Origin: Citrobacter arsenatis
GTDB lineage: Bacteria; Pseudomonadota; Gammaproteobacteria; Enterobacterales; Enterobacteriaceae
Direction: 5' to 3'
Assembly: GCF_004353845.1 (NCBI RefSeq)
Contig: NZ_CP037864.1
Span: 3,286,001-3,350,000, forward strand
Length of the DNA stretch: 64,000 bases
The position numbers and the translations under genes are program-made. Positions 55,178-63,972 of the stretch are shown piece by piece. A model generated the notes under the pieces. It was not told the origin of the DNA. It searched no databases and saw only the letters and a program-made list of their open reading frames with translations. Within the stretch, counting starts at the first letter, position 1. Each line of letters begins with the position of its first letter.

Positions 55178-55845
55178 TGCTTGAGTATTTACCTGAATTG
55201 TTGAAAGGGCTGCATACCAGCCTGACGCTGACGGTCGCCTCCATCGTGGTTGCTCTGGTGCTGGCGCTGATTTTCACCGTCATCCTGACGCTGAAAACGC
55301 CGGTTCTGGTTTGGCTGGTTCGCGCTTATATCACGCTGTTTACCGGCACACCTTTGCTGGTGCAAATTTTCCTGATCTACTACGGGCCAGGACAGTTTCC
55401 GACATTGCAGGAGTATCCGGTACTGTGGCATCTGCTGTCTGAGCCTTGGCTGTGCGCCTTAATTGCGCTGTCGTTAAACAGTGCGGCCTATACCACCCAG
55501 CTGTTCTACGGCGCTATTCGTGCAATCCCGGAAGGCCAGTGGCAATCTTGCGGTGCACTGGGGATGAGCAAGAAGGATACGCTGGCGATTCTGTTGCCGT
55601 ACGCCTTTAAACGCGCCCTTTCCTCGTATTCCAATGAAGTGGTGCTGGTGTTCAAAAGTACCTCACTGGCATACACCATCACGCTGATGGAAGTCATGGG
55701 CTATAGCCAGCTGCTGTACGGTCGCACTTATGACGTTATGGTTTTCGGCGCGGCGGGTGTGATTTACCTGATCGTCAATGGTTTGCTGACGCTGATGATG
55801 CGCTTAATCGAACGTAAAGCGCTGGCGTTTGAACACCGGAATTAA
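55177..55845 (+). CDS. artM: ArtM, arginine ABC transporter permease
   Basis: A 222-residue HisMQ-type permease with the EAA coupling loop GAIRAIPEGQWQSCGALGMSKKDTLAILLPYAFKR. It forms a heterodimer with ArtQ in the inner membrane. Last gene of artPIQM; a REP element and a terminator follow. Confidence 0.96.
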   Translation: MLEYLPELLKGLHTSLTLTVASIVVALVLALIFTVILTLKTPVLVWLVRAYITLFTGTPLLVQIFLIYYGPGQFPTLQEYPVLWHLLSEPWLCALIALSLNSAAYTTQLFYGAIRAIPEGQWQSCGALGMSKKDTLAILLPYAFKRALSSYSNEVVLVFKSTSLAYTITLMEVMGYSQLLYGRTYDVMVFGAAGVIYLIVNGLLTLMMRLIERKALAFEHRN

Positions 55846-55850
55846 GCATA

Positions 55851-55907
55851 TGCCTGATGGCGCTACGCTTATCAGGCCTACGGTTCATGCACCTTATCCG
55901 GCAAATA
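55851..55907. repeat. REP element after artM
   Basis: TGCCTGATGGCGCTACGCTT then ATCAGGCCTACGG is a canonical REP palindrome, followed by a partial tail (CACCTTATCCGGCAAA). It lies between artM and its terminator and should slow 3' decay of the operon message. Confidence 0.9.
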
Positions 55908-55925
55908 TGCATAAAGCAAAATAAT

Positions 55926-55963
55926 AAAGACGGACAACAACCTAAATTGTCCGTCTTTTTTTA
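55926..55963 (+). terminator. Terminator after artPIQM
   Basis: AAAGACGGACAA and TTGTCCGTCTTT arms around a short loop are followed by a run of T residues. Confidence 0.9.
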
Positions 55964-55971
55964 TACCAAGA

Positions 55972-56006
55972 AAAATAGTTAATCATTTTTATTGCATATA
56001 AATTCA
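55972..56006 (+). promoter_or_regulatory. Paired ARG boxes (ArgR operator) of artJ
   Basis: Core boxes AAAAT-AGTT-AATCA (55972-55985, seven of ten) and TGCAT-ATAA-ATTCA (55993-56006, nine of ten) start 21 bases apart. That is the spacing expected for two 18-bp ARG boxes with a 3-bp gap. They lie in front of artJ, which is strongly repressed by ArgR-arginine in E. coli. Confidence 0.75.
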
Positions 56007-56078
56007 TTAAATGGCATTGTTAATCCACGCCGCAGACACGGTAAAATAATCATAAGATTGACAGACGGGAGTTCCACC

Positions 56079-56810
56079 ATGAAAAAGTTAGTACTGGCCG
56101 CATTACTTGCTACTTTCGCCGCTGGCGCCTCAGCTGCTGATAAAATTAGTTTCGGCGTATCAGCCACTTACCCGCCATTTGAGTCGCTCGACGCAAGCAA
56201 TAAAATTGTCGGATTTGACATCGACCTGGCAACGGCGCTGTGCAAACAAATGCAGGCTGACTGTACTTTCACCAATCATGCTTTTGACAGCCTGATCCCC
56301 GCGCTGAAATTCAAAAAATATGATGCGGTGATTTCCGGAATGGACATCACGCCAGAGCGTAGCAAGCAGGTTGCATTTACTCAGCCTTACTATGCAAACT
56401 CTGCGCTGGTGATTGCGAAAAAGGACACCTACAAAACCTTTGCCGACCTGAAAGGCAAACGCATCGGCATGGAAAACGGCACCACGCACCAGAAATACCT
56501 GCAGGATAAACATCCTGAAGTGAAAACAGTGGCCTACGACAGCTATCAGAATGCGATTATCGACCTGAAAAATGGTCGTATTGATGGCGTATTTGGCGAT
56601 ACCGCTGTGGTTAACGAATGGCTGAAAACCAACCCGCAGTTAGGCGTAGCCACTGACAAAGTGACCGACCCACAATACTTCGGTACCGGCCTTGGCATCG
56701 CGGTTCGCCCGGATAACAAAGCCCTGCTGGAAAAACTGAACAGCGCGCTGGCGGCCATCAAGGCTGACGGCACGTACCAGAAAATCAGCGATCAGTGGTT
56801 CCCGCAGTAA
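56079..56810 (+). CDS. artJ: ArtJ, periplasmic arginine-binding protein
   Basis: The start MKKLVLAALLATFAAGASAADK gives 243 residues with a signal peptide cleaved after Ala20; the longer frame has no support. The SBP_bac_3 fold has VSATYPPFESLDASNKIVGFDIDLATAL, SGMDITPERSKQVAFT and FGDTAVVNEWLKTN. It delivers L-arginine to ArtPQM. Transcribed separately from artPIQM under ArgR. In E. coli the neighbour beyond artJ belongs to the 19-min region; here it is yegS. Confidence 0.96.
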   Translation: MKKLVLAALLATFAAGASAADKISFGVSATYPPFESLDASNKIVGFDIDLATALCKQMQADCTFTNHAFDSLIPALKFKKYDAVISGMDITPERSKQVAFTQPYYANSALVIAKKDTYKTFADLKGKRIGMENGTTHQKYLQDKHPEVKTVAYDSYQNAIIDLKNGRIDGVFGDTAVVNEWLKTNPQLGVATDKVTDPQYFGTGLGIAVRPDNKALLEKLNSALAAIKADGTYQKISDQWFPQ

Positions 56811-56825
56811 CATTTGCCCAATTCT

Positions 56826-56853
56826 GAAAAGCCGCACTCTGCGGCTTTTTTTT
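56826..56853 (+). terminator. artJ terminator
   Basis: AAAAGCCGCA-CTC-TGCGGCTTTT with a following T run, 16 bases after the artJ stop. It is the last recognisable element of the relocated block on this side. Confidence 0.92.
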
Positions 56854-56943
56854 ATCTCTTCGCCTGTGCTTTCAGCCAGTTCTTACGCCATAAATGCATT
56901 CCTGGCATACACTAGTTAAAACGAAAAAAAGTGAGGCAAACGG

Positions 56944-57843
56944 ATGATAGCATTCCCTGCCAGTTTACTGATCCTCAATGGAAAAAGTGCTGATAATCTC
57001 CCCCTGCGTGACACCATTGCGAATCTGCGTGATGAGGGCGTGGAAATCCACGTTCGCGTTACCTGGGAAAAAGGCGACGCCCAACGCTACGTTGATGAAG
57101 CTCGTCAGTTGGGCGTTGCAACGGTGATTGCCGGCGGCGGCGACGGTACTATTAACGAAGTCTCGACGGCGCTAATCCAGTCACAGGGCACCAATATTCC
57201 CGCGCTGGGGATTTTACCGTTGGGAACGGCGAATGACTTTGCCACCAGCGTAGGCATACCCGACGCCATTGATAAAGCGTTAAAGCTGGCTATCGCCGGG
57301 AATGCCACTGAGATCGATATGGTGCAGGTCAACGATAAAACCTGTTTTATCAATATGGCGACCGGCGGCTTCGGTACACGCATCACCACCGAGACGCCAG
57401 AAAAACTCAAGGCTGCGTTGGGTGGCGTATCGTACTTTATTCACGGATTAATGCGCATGGATACGCTCAAGCCCGACATCTGCGATATTCGAGGGGAAGA
57501 TTTTCACTGGCAGGGTAAGGCGCTGGTGATTGGTATTGGTAATGGTCGTCAGGCCGGTGGAGGGCAACAGCTTTGCCCGACGGCGCTGATCAACGATGGT
57601 CTGTTGCAACTACGCATCTTTACCGGCGAAGAACTGCTGCCAGGGCTGCTTTCGGCGTTAACCCAATCCGAAGACAACCCTAACATTATTGACGGCGCAT
57701 CATCGTGGTTTGATATCCGTGCCCCGCACGAAATTACCTTTAATCTCGATGGTGAACCGCTTAGCGGACAAGAATTTCATATTGAAATCCTGCCCGCGGC
57801 GCTACGTTGCCGACTGCCGCCGGGTTGTCCGCTACTGCGCTAA
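56944..57843 (+). CDS. yegS: YegS, lipid kinase
   Basis: A 299-residue protein of the diacylglycerol-kinase catalytic family. The nucleotide motif GGGDGTINEVSTAL lies near residue 65, with GTANDFATSVGIP following. The C-terminal beta-rich domain ends NLDGEPLSGQEFHIEILPAALRCRLP. The E. coli enzyme phosphorylates phosphatidylglycerol in vitro; the physiological substrate is unclear. Convergent with fbaB. Confidence 0.94.
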   Translation: MIAFPASLLILNGKSADNLPLRDTIANLRDEGVEIHVRVTWEKGDAQRYVDEARQLGVATVIAGGGDGTINEVSTALIQSQGTNIPALGILPLGTANDFATSVGIPDAIDKALKLAIAGNATEIDMVQVNDKTCFINMATGGFGTRITTETPEKLKAALGGVSYFIHGLMRMDTLKPDICDIRGEDFHWQGKALVIGIGNGRQAGGGQQLCPTALINDGLLQLRIFTGEELLPGLLSALTQSEDNPNIIDGASSWFDIRAPHEITFNLDGEPLSGQEFHIEILPAALRCRLPPGCPLLR

Positions 57844-57864
57844 CACGACGCCCCCCGTCAGGAA

Positions 57865-58917
57865 TCAGGCAATGGTGACCTTACTGTCCAGATAAACATC
57901 CTGCACGGCGTTAATTAGCTTAACGCCGTCGGCCATGGTTTTCTTGAATGCCTTGCGTCCAAGAATCAGCCCCATACCGCCCGCTCGTTTGTTAATCACC
58001 GCAGTACGTACCGCATCGCTCAGATCGGTTTCGCCGCCAGCCGCCCCGCCAGAGTTAATTAACCCGGCACGCCCCATATAGCAGTTCGCCAGTTGATAAC
58101 GCACCAGGTCAATCGGGTTGTCGCTGGTCAGCTTGCTATAGACGCGATCGTCGGTGTAGCCAAAGTTGACCGCTTTATACCCGCCGTTGTTTTCCGCCAT
58201 TTTCTGCTTAACGATATCCGCGCCGATAGTGGCCGCCAGATGGTTAGCCTGCCCGGTAAGATCGGCAGAAACATGGTAATCCACGCCATCTTTTTTAAAC
58301 GCCGAGTTACGCAGATACGCCCACAGTACGGTGACCATACCTAGCTCATGAGCACGTTCAAATGCGGCAGAAATCTCTTCAATCTGGCGGCGAGACTCCT
58401 CTGAACCGAAATAGATGGTTGCCCCTACCGCCACCGCCCCCATATTGAACGCCTGCTCGACGCTGGCATACAGCGTCTGGTCAAAGGTGTTGGGATAGCT
58501 CAGCGTTTCGTTGTGGTTAATCTTCACAAGGAACGGAATGCGGTGCGCGTAGCGACGGGAAACAGAAGCCAGCACGCCATAGGTCGATGCCACGCAGTTA
58601 CACCCGGCTTCAATAGCCAGCTCCACAATATTCTTCGGATCAAAATACAGCGGGTTAGCGGCAAACGATGCCCCAGCGGAATGCTCCACGCCCTGATCCA
58701 CCGGCAGAATCGACAGATAACCTGTCCCGGCCAGTCGACCCGTGTTATACAGCGTCTGCATATTACGCAGCACGGCTGGCGGACGGTTGTTATCCACCAT
58801 CACGCGATCGACGTAGTCATGTCCAGGCAGGTAAAGTTGGTCAGAAGGAATGGTCATACAACGATGCTGTAAAAGGTTGTCGGCGTCTTTGCCAAGCAAC
58901 TGCGCAATATCAGTCAT
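57865..58917 (-). CDS. fbaB: Class I fructose-bisphosphate aldolase (DhnA type)
   Basis: A 350-residue protein of the archaeal-type class I aldolase family, with ILPVDQGVEHSAGASF, PFLVKINHNETLSYP and the glycine-rich phosphate segment LINSGGAAGGETDLSDAV. It forms a Schiff base and cleaves fructose-1,6-bisphosphate; in E. coli it is used mainly during growth on C3 compounds. Divergent from yegT, with about 250 bases between. Confidence 0.96.
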   Translation of the reverse strand: MTDIAQLLGKDADNLLQHRCMTIPSDQLYLPGHDYVDRVMVDNNRPPAVLRNMQTLYNTGRLAGTGYLSILPVDQGVEHSAGASFAANPLYFDPKNIVELAIEAGCNCVASTYGVLASVSRRYAHRIPFLVKINHNETLSYPNTFDQTLYASVEQAFNMGAVAVGATIYFGSEESRRQIEEISAAFERAHELGMVTVLWAYLRNSAFKKDGVDYHVSADLTGQANHLAATIGADIVKQKMAENNGGYKAVNFGYTDDRVYSKLTSDNPIDLVRYQLANCYMGRAGLINSGGAAGGETDLSDAVRTAVINKRAGGMGLILGRKAFKKTMADGVKLINAVQDVYLDSKVTIA

Positions 58918-59169
58918 AGCTATGCTCCCGTAATTTCCGCTTTGAAACCGGAATGTGGATTGTCCTGACCCGCTTTGTTGCGGGCAGCATTAAGCCTGGT
59001 ACCGACTGCGTTTTTTTTCCATCATAAGCGCACTTTTCAGCAACTTCTGCTGGCTCGATTCAGGAAAAAATAATGTTAAGGCGGTCAAATTTAGACCTCA
59101 AAGGTATTTTAAAGGTATTATCAGATGGTACTATCAGTGCGTACCTTACCTGTCATGAAGGATTTAAAG

Positions 59170-60447
59170 ATGAAAACTACAGTTAAGCTGTCGTTCATGA
59201 TGTTTGTAGAGTGGTTTATCTGGGGCGCCTGGTTTGTACCGCTGTGGCTGTGGCTGAGTAAAAGTGGCTTTAGCGCCGGGGAGATAGGCTGGTCCTACGC
59301 GTGTACCGCGATTGCCGCGATCCTCTCGCCCATCCTGGTCGGCTCTGTCACTGACCGCTTTTTCTCCGCGCAGAAAGTGCTGGCGGTGTTGATGTTCGCT
59401 GGCGCTATTTTGATGTACTTCGCCGCCCAGCAAACCACCTTCAGCGGATTCTTCCCGCTGTTACTGGCCTATTCGTTGACCTATATGCCGACGATTGCGC
59501 TGACCAACAGCATCGCTTTTGCCAACGTACCGGACGTTGAGCGTGATTTCCCGCGCATCCGCGTAATGGGGACTATTGGCTGGATTGCTTCTGGTTTGGC
59601 CTGCGGTTTCTTACCGCAAATGCTTGGCTATAGCGACATTTCACCCACCAATATCCCCCTGCTTATCACTGCCGGAAGCTCCGCGCTGTTGGGCGTTTTT
59701 GCGTTCTTCTTACCGGATACGCCGCCAAAAAGTACCGGCAAAATGGATTTCAAAGTCATGCTGGGTCTGGATGCGCTGATCCTGTTGCGTGATAAGAACT
59801 TCCTCGTCTTTTTCTTTTGCTCTTTCCTGTTTGCGATGCCGCTGGCGTTCTATTACATCTTCGCCAACGGCTACCTGACCGAAGTCGGCATGAAAAACGC
59901 CACCGGTTGGATGACGCTGGGCCAGTTCTCTGAAATCTTCTTTATGCTGGCGCTACCGTTCTTCACCAAACGCTTTGGCATTAAAAAGGTATTGCTGCTT
60001 GGTCTTATTACTGCGGCTATCCGCTATGGATTTTTCGTTTATGGCGGTGCGGAAGATTATTTCACTTATGCTCTGCTGTTTCTCGGCATTCTGCTGCACG
60101 GCGTCAGTTACGACTTCTACTACGTCACGGCCTACATTTATGTCGATAAAAAAGCGCCGGTACACATGCGCACTGCTGCACAAGGGCTTATCACTCTCTG
60201 CTGTCAGGGATTTGGCAGCCTGCTCGGTTACCGTCTGGGCGGTGTGATGATGGAAAAAATGTTTGCCTATAAGGAACCGGTTGATGGACTCACCTTTAAC
60301 TGGGCTGGCATGTGGGGATTTGGCGCGATAATGATCGCCGTCATTGCAGTGATGTTTATGATTTTCTTTCGCGAATCAGATAAAGAAATCACCGCCATTA
60401 AGGTGGACGATCGCGATGTAGCGTTGAAACAAGGGGAAGTAAAATGA
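59170..60447 (+). CDS. yegT: YegT, NHS-family nucleoside transporter
   Basis: The start MKTTVKLSFMMFVEWFIWGAWF gives 425 residues as in E. coli; 15 upstream codons are discounted. It is a twelve-helix major-facilitator protein of the nucleoside:H+ symporter (NupG/XapB) family, with RIRVMGTIGWIASGL and FYYVTAYIYVDKKAP. Substrate unproven, but the next two genes suggest a ribose-bearing compound. Four-base overlap with yegU. Confidence 0.93.
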   Translation: MKTTVKLSFMMFVEWFIWGAWFVPLWLWLSKSGFSAGEIGWSYACTAIAAILSPILVGSVTDRFFSAQKVLAVLMFAGAILMYFAAQQTTFSGFFPLLLAYSLTYMPTIALTNSIAFANVPDVERDFPRIRVMGTIGWIASGLACGFLPQMLGYSDISPTNIPLLITAGSSALLGVFAFFLPDTPPKSTGKMDFKVMLGLDALILLRDKNFLVFFFCSFLFAMPLAFYYIFANGYLTEVGMKNATGWMTLGQFSEIFFMLALPFFTKRFGIKKVLLLGLITAAIRYGFFVYGGAEDYFTYALLFLGILLHGVSYDFYYVTAYIYVDKKAPVHMRTAAQGLITLCCQGFGSLLGYRLGGVMMEKMFAYKEPVDGLTFNWAGMWGFGAIMIAVIAVMFMIFFRESDKEITAIKVDDRDVALKQGEVK

Positions 60448-61448
60448 AAGCAGAACGTATTCTCGGTGCTCTTTATGGGCAGGCGTTAGGGGATGCGATG
60501 GGCATGCCGTCGGAACTGTGGCCACGAACCCGGGTAAAAGCGCATTTCGGCTGGATCGACCGTTTTTTGCCCGGTCCTGCGGAGAATAATGCCGCCTGCT
60601 ATTTTAATCAGGCAGAGTTCACTGATGACACGTCGATGGCGCTGTGTCTGGCTGATGCCCTGCTCGAGTGCGATGGCGAGATTGTGCCAGACGTTATTGG
60701 CCGCAATATTCTGGCCTGGGCCGAACGTTTTGACGCCTTTAATAAAAACGTGCTCGGCCCAACCTCAAAAATCGCGCTAAGAGCCATTCGCGACGGCAAA
60801 CCGGTCGCCGAACTGGAAAACAACGGCGTGACCAACGGCGCGGCAATGCGCGTTTCGCCGCTGGGATGCCTGTTGCCCGCTCGCGATGTTGATGCTTTTA
60901 TCGATGATGTGGCATTGGCCTCCAGCCCGACGCATAAATCGGATCTGGCGATAGCTGGCGCAGTTGTGGTCGCATGGGCGGTATCACGTGCTATCGACGG
61001 AGGTAAATGGTCAGAGATTGTCGACGCGCTTCCTGCGATTGCCCGGCATGCGCAGGAAAAAAGGATCACGACCTTTAGCGCATCACTCTCTGCACGCCTT
61101 GAGCTGGCGCTGAAAATCGTGCGTAACGCTGACGGCATTGAGTCTGCCTGCGAGCAGTTGTATCAGGTTGTGGGGGCCGGAACCAGTACCATAGAATCCG
61201 TGCCTTGCGCCATCGCGATGGTCGAACTGGCGCAAACTGACCCTAACCGCTGCGCTATTTTGTGCGCGAACCTCGGGGGCGATACCGACACCATCGGGGC
61301 GATGGCAACCGCCATTTGTGGCGCGATCCATGGCGTAAGTGCGATTAACCCAGCATTGAAACATGAGCTGGATGCGGTGAATCAACTGGACTTTATCCGT
61401 TACGCCAGTGGATTAATGCGGCTGCGCGAGCAGCGGGAGGCGCTATGA
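60444..61448 (+). CDS. yegU: YegU, ADP-ribosylglycohydrolase-family protein
   Basis: A 334-residue protein of the ARH/DraG family. Motifs GQALGDAMGMPSELW, FTDDTSMALCLADAL and GGDTDTIGAMATAI provide the dinuclear Mg site. The family hydrolyses ADP-ribose or other N-glycosidic bonds. It overlaps yegT and yegV by four bases each, so the three are a single translation-coupled unit. Substrate not established. Confidence 0.93.
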   Translation: MKAERILGALYGQALGDAMGMPSELWPRTRVKAHFGWIDRFLPGPAENNAACYFNQAEFTDDTSMALCLADALLECDGEIVPDVIGRNILAWAERFDAFNKNVLGPTSKIALRAIRDGKPVAELENNGVTNGAAMRVSPLGCLLPARDVDAFIDDVALASSPTHKSDLAIAGAVVVAWAVSRAIDGGKWSEIVDALPAIARHAQEKRITTFSASLSARLELALKIVRNADGIESACEQLYQVVGAGTSTIESVPCAIAMVELAQTDPNRCAILCANLGGDTDTIGAMATAICGAIHGVSAINPALKHELDAVNQLDFIRYASGLMRLREQREAL

Positions 61449-62410
61449 GTACCACGCATCTGCAACAACTTCTCTCGCAGTTACATACACAACGTCCAGT
61501 TACGGTGGTGGGTGCGGCGGTGATTGATGTCATTGCCGATGCGTATGCCCTTCCCTGGCGCGGCTGTGACATTGAACTCAAGCAGCAAGGAGTCAACGTT
61601 GGCGGCTGTGCGCTCAATATTGCCGTGGCGCTCAAGCGTTTAGGTATCGATGCCAGTAATGCTTTACCGCTGGGCCAAGGGGTGTGGGCCGACATTATCC
61701 GCAACCGGATGGCAAAAGAGGGATTGCACAGCCTGATCGACAATGCTGAAGGCGATAACGGCTGGTGCCTGGCGCTGGTCGAGCCGGATGGCGAACGTAC
61801 CTTTATGTCCTTTAGCGGCGTTGAGAATCAGTGGAACGCTGACTGGCTGGCACAGCTGGATATCCCGCGTCATAGCCTGGTGTATCTCTCGGGCTATCAG
61901 TTAGCTTCCCCGTGCGGTGAACTGCTGGTGCAATGGCTGGAAAGTCTGGAAGACATAACAGCGTTTATCGATTTTGGCCCACGCATTAGCGACATACCCG
62001 ATGCCTTAATGATGCGGATAATGGCCTGCCATCCGCTGGTTTCATTGAATCGTCAGGAGGCGGAAATTGCCGCCGAACGGTTTGCATTGAGCCGTGATGT
62101 AGAAGGTTTTGGCGCAGAATGGGTACAACGTTTCGCCGCGCCGGTAGTGGTACGCCATGATAAAGACGGCGCGTGGTATTTCAACGCACAGACATCCGGT
62201 TGCGTTCCGGCATTTGCGACAGCGGTCGTTGATACTATCGGCGCGGGCGACAGCCACGCCGGCGGCATGCTGGCCGGGCTGGCATCTGGCTGGCCCCTGG
62301 CGGATGCCGTACTGCTGGGTAACGCGGTGGCGTCCTGGGTGGTTGGGCATCGCGGCGGCGATTGCGCCCCTTCGCGCGAGGCGCTACTCCTCGCACACAA
62401 AAACGTATAA
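61445..62410 (+). CDS. yegV: YegV, PfkB-family sugar/nucleoside kinase
   Basis: A 321-residue ribokinase-like protein. The substrate motif is NVGGCALNIAVALKRLG (PfkB signature 1). The ATP and catalytic motif is DTIGAGDSHAGGMLAGLASG (signature 2, with GAGD containing the catalytic Asp). Third gene of yegTUV, consistent with phosphorylation of the sugar or nucleoside released by YegU. Its 3' end overlaps the yegW 3' end by 27 bases. Confidence 0.93.
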   Translation: MSTTHLQQLLSQLHTQRPVTVVGAAVIDVIADAYALPWRGCDIELKQQGVNVGGCALNIAVALKRLGIDASNALPLGQGVWADIIRNRMAKEGLHSLIDNAEGDNGWCLALVEPDGERTFMSFSGVENQWNADWLAQLDIPRHSLVYLSGYQLASPCGELLVQWLESLEDITAFIDFGPRISDIPDALMMRIMACHPLVSLNRQEAEIAAERFALSRDVEGFGAEWVQRFAAPVVVRHDKDGAWYFNAQTSGCVPAFATAVVDTIGAGDSHAGGMLAGLASGWPLADAVLLGNAVASWVVGHRGGDCAPSREALLLAHKNV

Positions 62411-63130
62411 ATCGCTTCGACAATAGCTGATGCTGTATTCAATGGGCCGTTGCTGCTGGTCAAGCGCTACCTGCTTAATCACCAGTACCGGCACTTTGCT
62501 GTCCATTTGGATATGCGCCTGGAATTCTGCGTCAGGCATTCGGGCGCTGACGCGTGAGCGAGTGCGCTGCGGAAAAATATGCTGGCTGCGAAAATAGTCA
62601 TACAGTGAAACGCCGATGGCATCCACGTCATGGATAAGATGGGCAGGCACCCATGACTCTTCAATAGAAACCGCATCTTCATCTACGTAGCGAATGCGCT
62701 TGAGCAGGAAGACATCACTTCCGACGGCGACAGCCAACTGCTGGGCCACTTCTTCCGGGCAATGCACAATGCGCTTGTTGACCCACAGCGTATCCGGTTT
62801 TTTACCGCGTAAAACCACCTGCTGCGAAAAACCACGCGCTTCTTTTAGCGAATACTCGAAGATGTTGTTGATCTGCGTCCCGTAGCCGCGGGCACGCGTT
62901 ACGACACCTTCTTCTTCCAGAGCCTGCATCGCTTTGCGTACCGTAATTCGCGAAACGCCGGTTAACTGGCTGAGATCGCGTTCACCGGGCAGGATATTGC
63001 CATGCTCCAGAATCCCGCTGCGCACAGCGTTTTTCACCGTTTGCGCAAATTTCATATACAGCGGCGTGTTATCTGCCGCTGCAATGCGTTCATTCAGTTG
63101 CGCGATAAGCTGGGTATGCGCTTGTTCCAT
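62384..63130 (-). CDS. yegW: YegW, GntR/HutC-family transcriptional regulator
   Basis: A 248-residue regulator. The N-terminal winged helix has GILEHGNILPGERDLSQLTGVSRITVRKAMQALEEEGVVTRARGYGT. The C-terminal UTRA ligand domain ends PIEYSISYCRSDLYVFVCEE. It is convergent with yegTUV, and being adjacent it is the likely regulator of that operon. Ligand unknown. Confidence 0.94.
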   Translation of the reverse strand: MEQAHTQLIAQLNERIAAADNTPLYMKFAQTVKNAVRSGILEHGNILPGERDLSQLTGVSRITVRKAMQALEEEGVVTRARGYGTQINNIFEYSLKEARGFSQQVVLRGKKPDTLWVNKRIVHCPEEVAQQLAVAVGSDVFLLKRIRYVDEDAVSIEESWVPAHLIHDVDAIGVSLYDYFRSQHIFPQRTRSRVSARMPDAEFQAHIQMDSKVPVLVIKQVALDQQQRPIEYSISYCRSDLYVFVCEE

Positions 63131-63171
63131 TTATCTTTTTCCTGCAGCCGTTTCTGCAGCCAGTATACCCA

Positions 63172-63972
63172 TTACCACCACGCGTGGAAATGATGCACAG
63201 GACCAATTCCCTCACCAACTTCCAGCGTGTCGGCCTGCGCCAGCGCCGCTGAAAGCCATAGTTTGGCTTCCTGTACGGTATCGGCCCAGTTGTTATGGCG
63301 CGGACGCAGGGCTGCCAACGCCGCCGATAGCGTACAACCGGTGCCATGGGTATTTTTGGTCATCACCCTTGGTGCGGTAAAACGCTGTTCTCCCTCATGC
63401 GTAAAGAGCCAGTCGGGGCTTTGCGCGTCATCCAGATGGCCGCCCTTCATCAACACCGCCTCGCAGCCCAGCGCCCGCAGCGCCCTTCCCTGCTCTAACA
63501 TCTCCTGTTCAGTCTGCGCATGAGGAGCCCCGAGCAGTGCCGCTGCTTCAGGTAGGTTCGGGGTGATAATCGAAACCTGCGGCAGCAAATGGGTACGCAG
63601 CGTTTCTACTGCTGAGGGCGACAGCAACGGATCGCCGCTTTTCGCCAGCATCACCGTATCCAGCACCACATTTTGCACCCGATGACGTTGTAAACGTTCG
63701 GCGACCGCTTCAACAATATCCGTCTCCGCCAGCATACCTATTTTGGTCGTATCAATACGCACATCATTAAACACCGAGTCCAGCTGTGCGGCGACAAAAT
63801 CAGGTTCTATACGATACACCGACTGCACCCCGCGCGTATTTTGCGCCACCAACGCGGTGATCACCGAACAGCCGTAAGCGCCCAGCGCCGAGAAGGTTTT
63901 TAAATCAGCCTGAATACCCGCGCCGCCGCTTGGATCGGTTCCGGCGATCGTTAATGCGTTAATCCGTTTCAT
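63172..63972 (-). CDS. thiD: Hydroxymethylpyrimidine/phosphomethylpyrimidine kinase
   Basis: A 266-residue ribokinase-like enzyme. N-terminal AGTDPSGGAGIQADLKTFSALG and C-terminal NTHGTGCTLSAALAALRP (anion hole and catalytic Cys/Gly loop) are diagnostic. It phosphorylates HMP and HMP-P to HMP-PP for thiamine synthesis. The ATG overlaps the stop of an upstream frame (ATGA) with AGGAG in front, matching the thiM-thiD operon. Confidence 0.97.
   Translation of the reverse strand: MKRINALTIAGTDPSGGAGIQADLKTFSALGAYGCSVITALVAQNTRGVQSVYRIEPDFVAAQLDSVFNDVRIDTTKIGMLAETDIVEAVAERLQRHRVQNVVLDTVMLAKSGDPLLSPSAVETLRTHLLPQVSIITPNLPEAAALLGAPHAQTEQEMLEQGRALRALGCEAVLMKGGHLDDAQSPDWLFTHEGEQRFTAPRVMTKNTHGTGCTLSAALAALRPRHNNWADTVQEAKLWLSAALAQADTLEVGEGIGPVHHFHAWW

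Noticed and set aside
56854..56943. Second phage core or direct repeat at the right junction
   Set aside because: Scanned against the 27211-27244 core; only short G/C and T-run similarity from the artJ terminator, not enough for a repeat.
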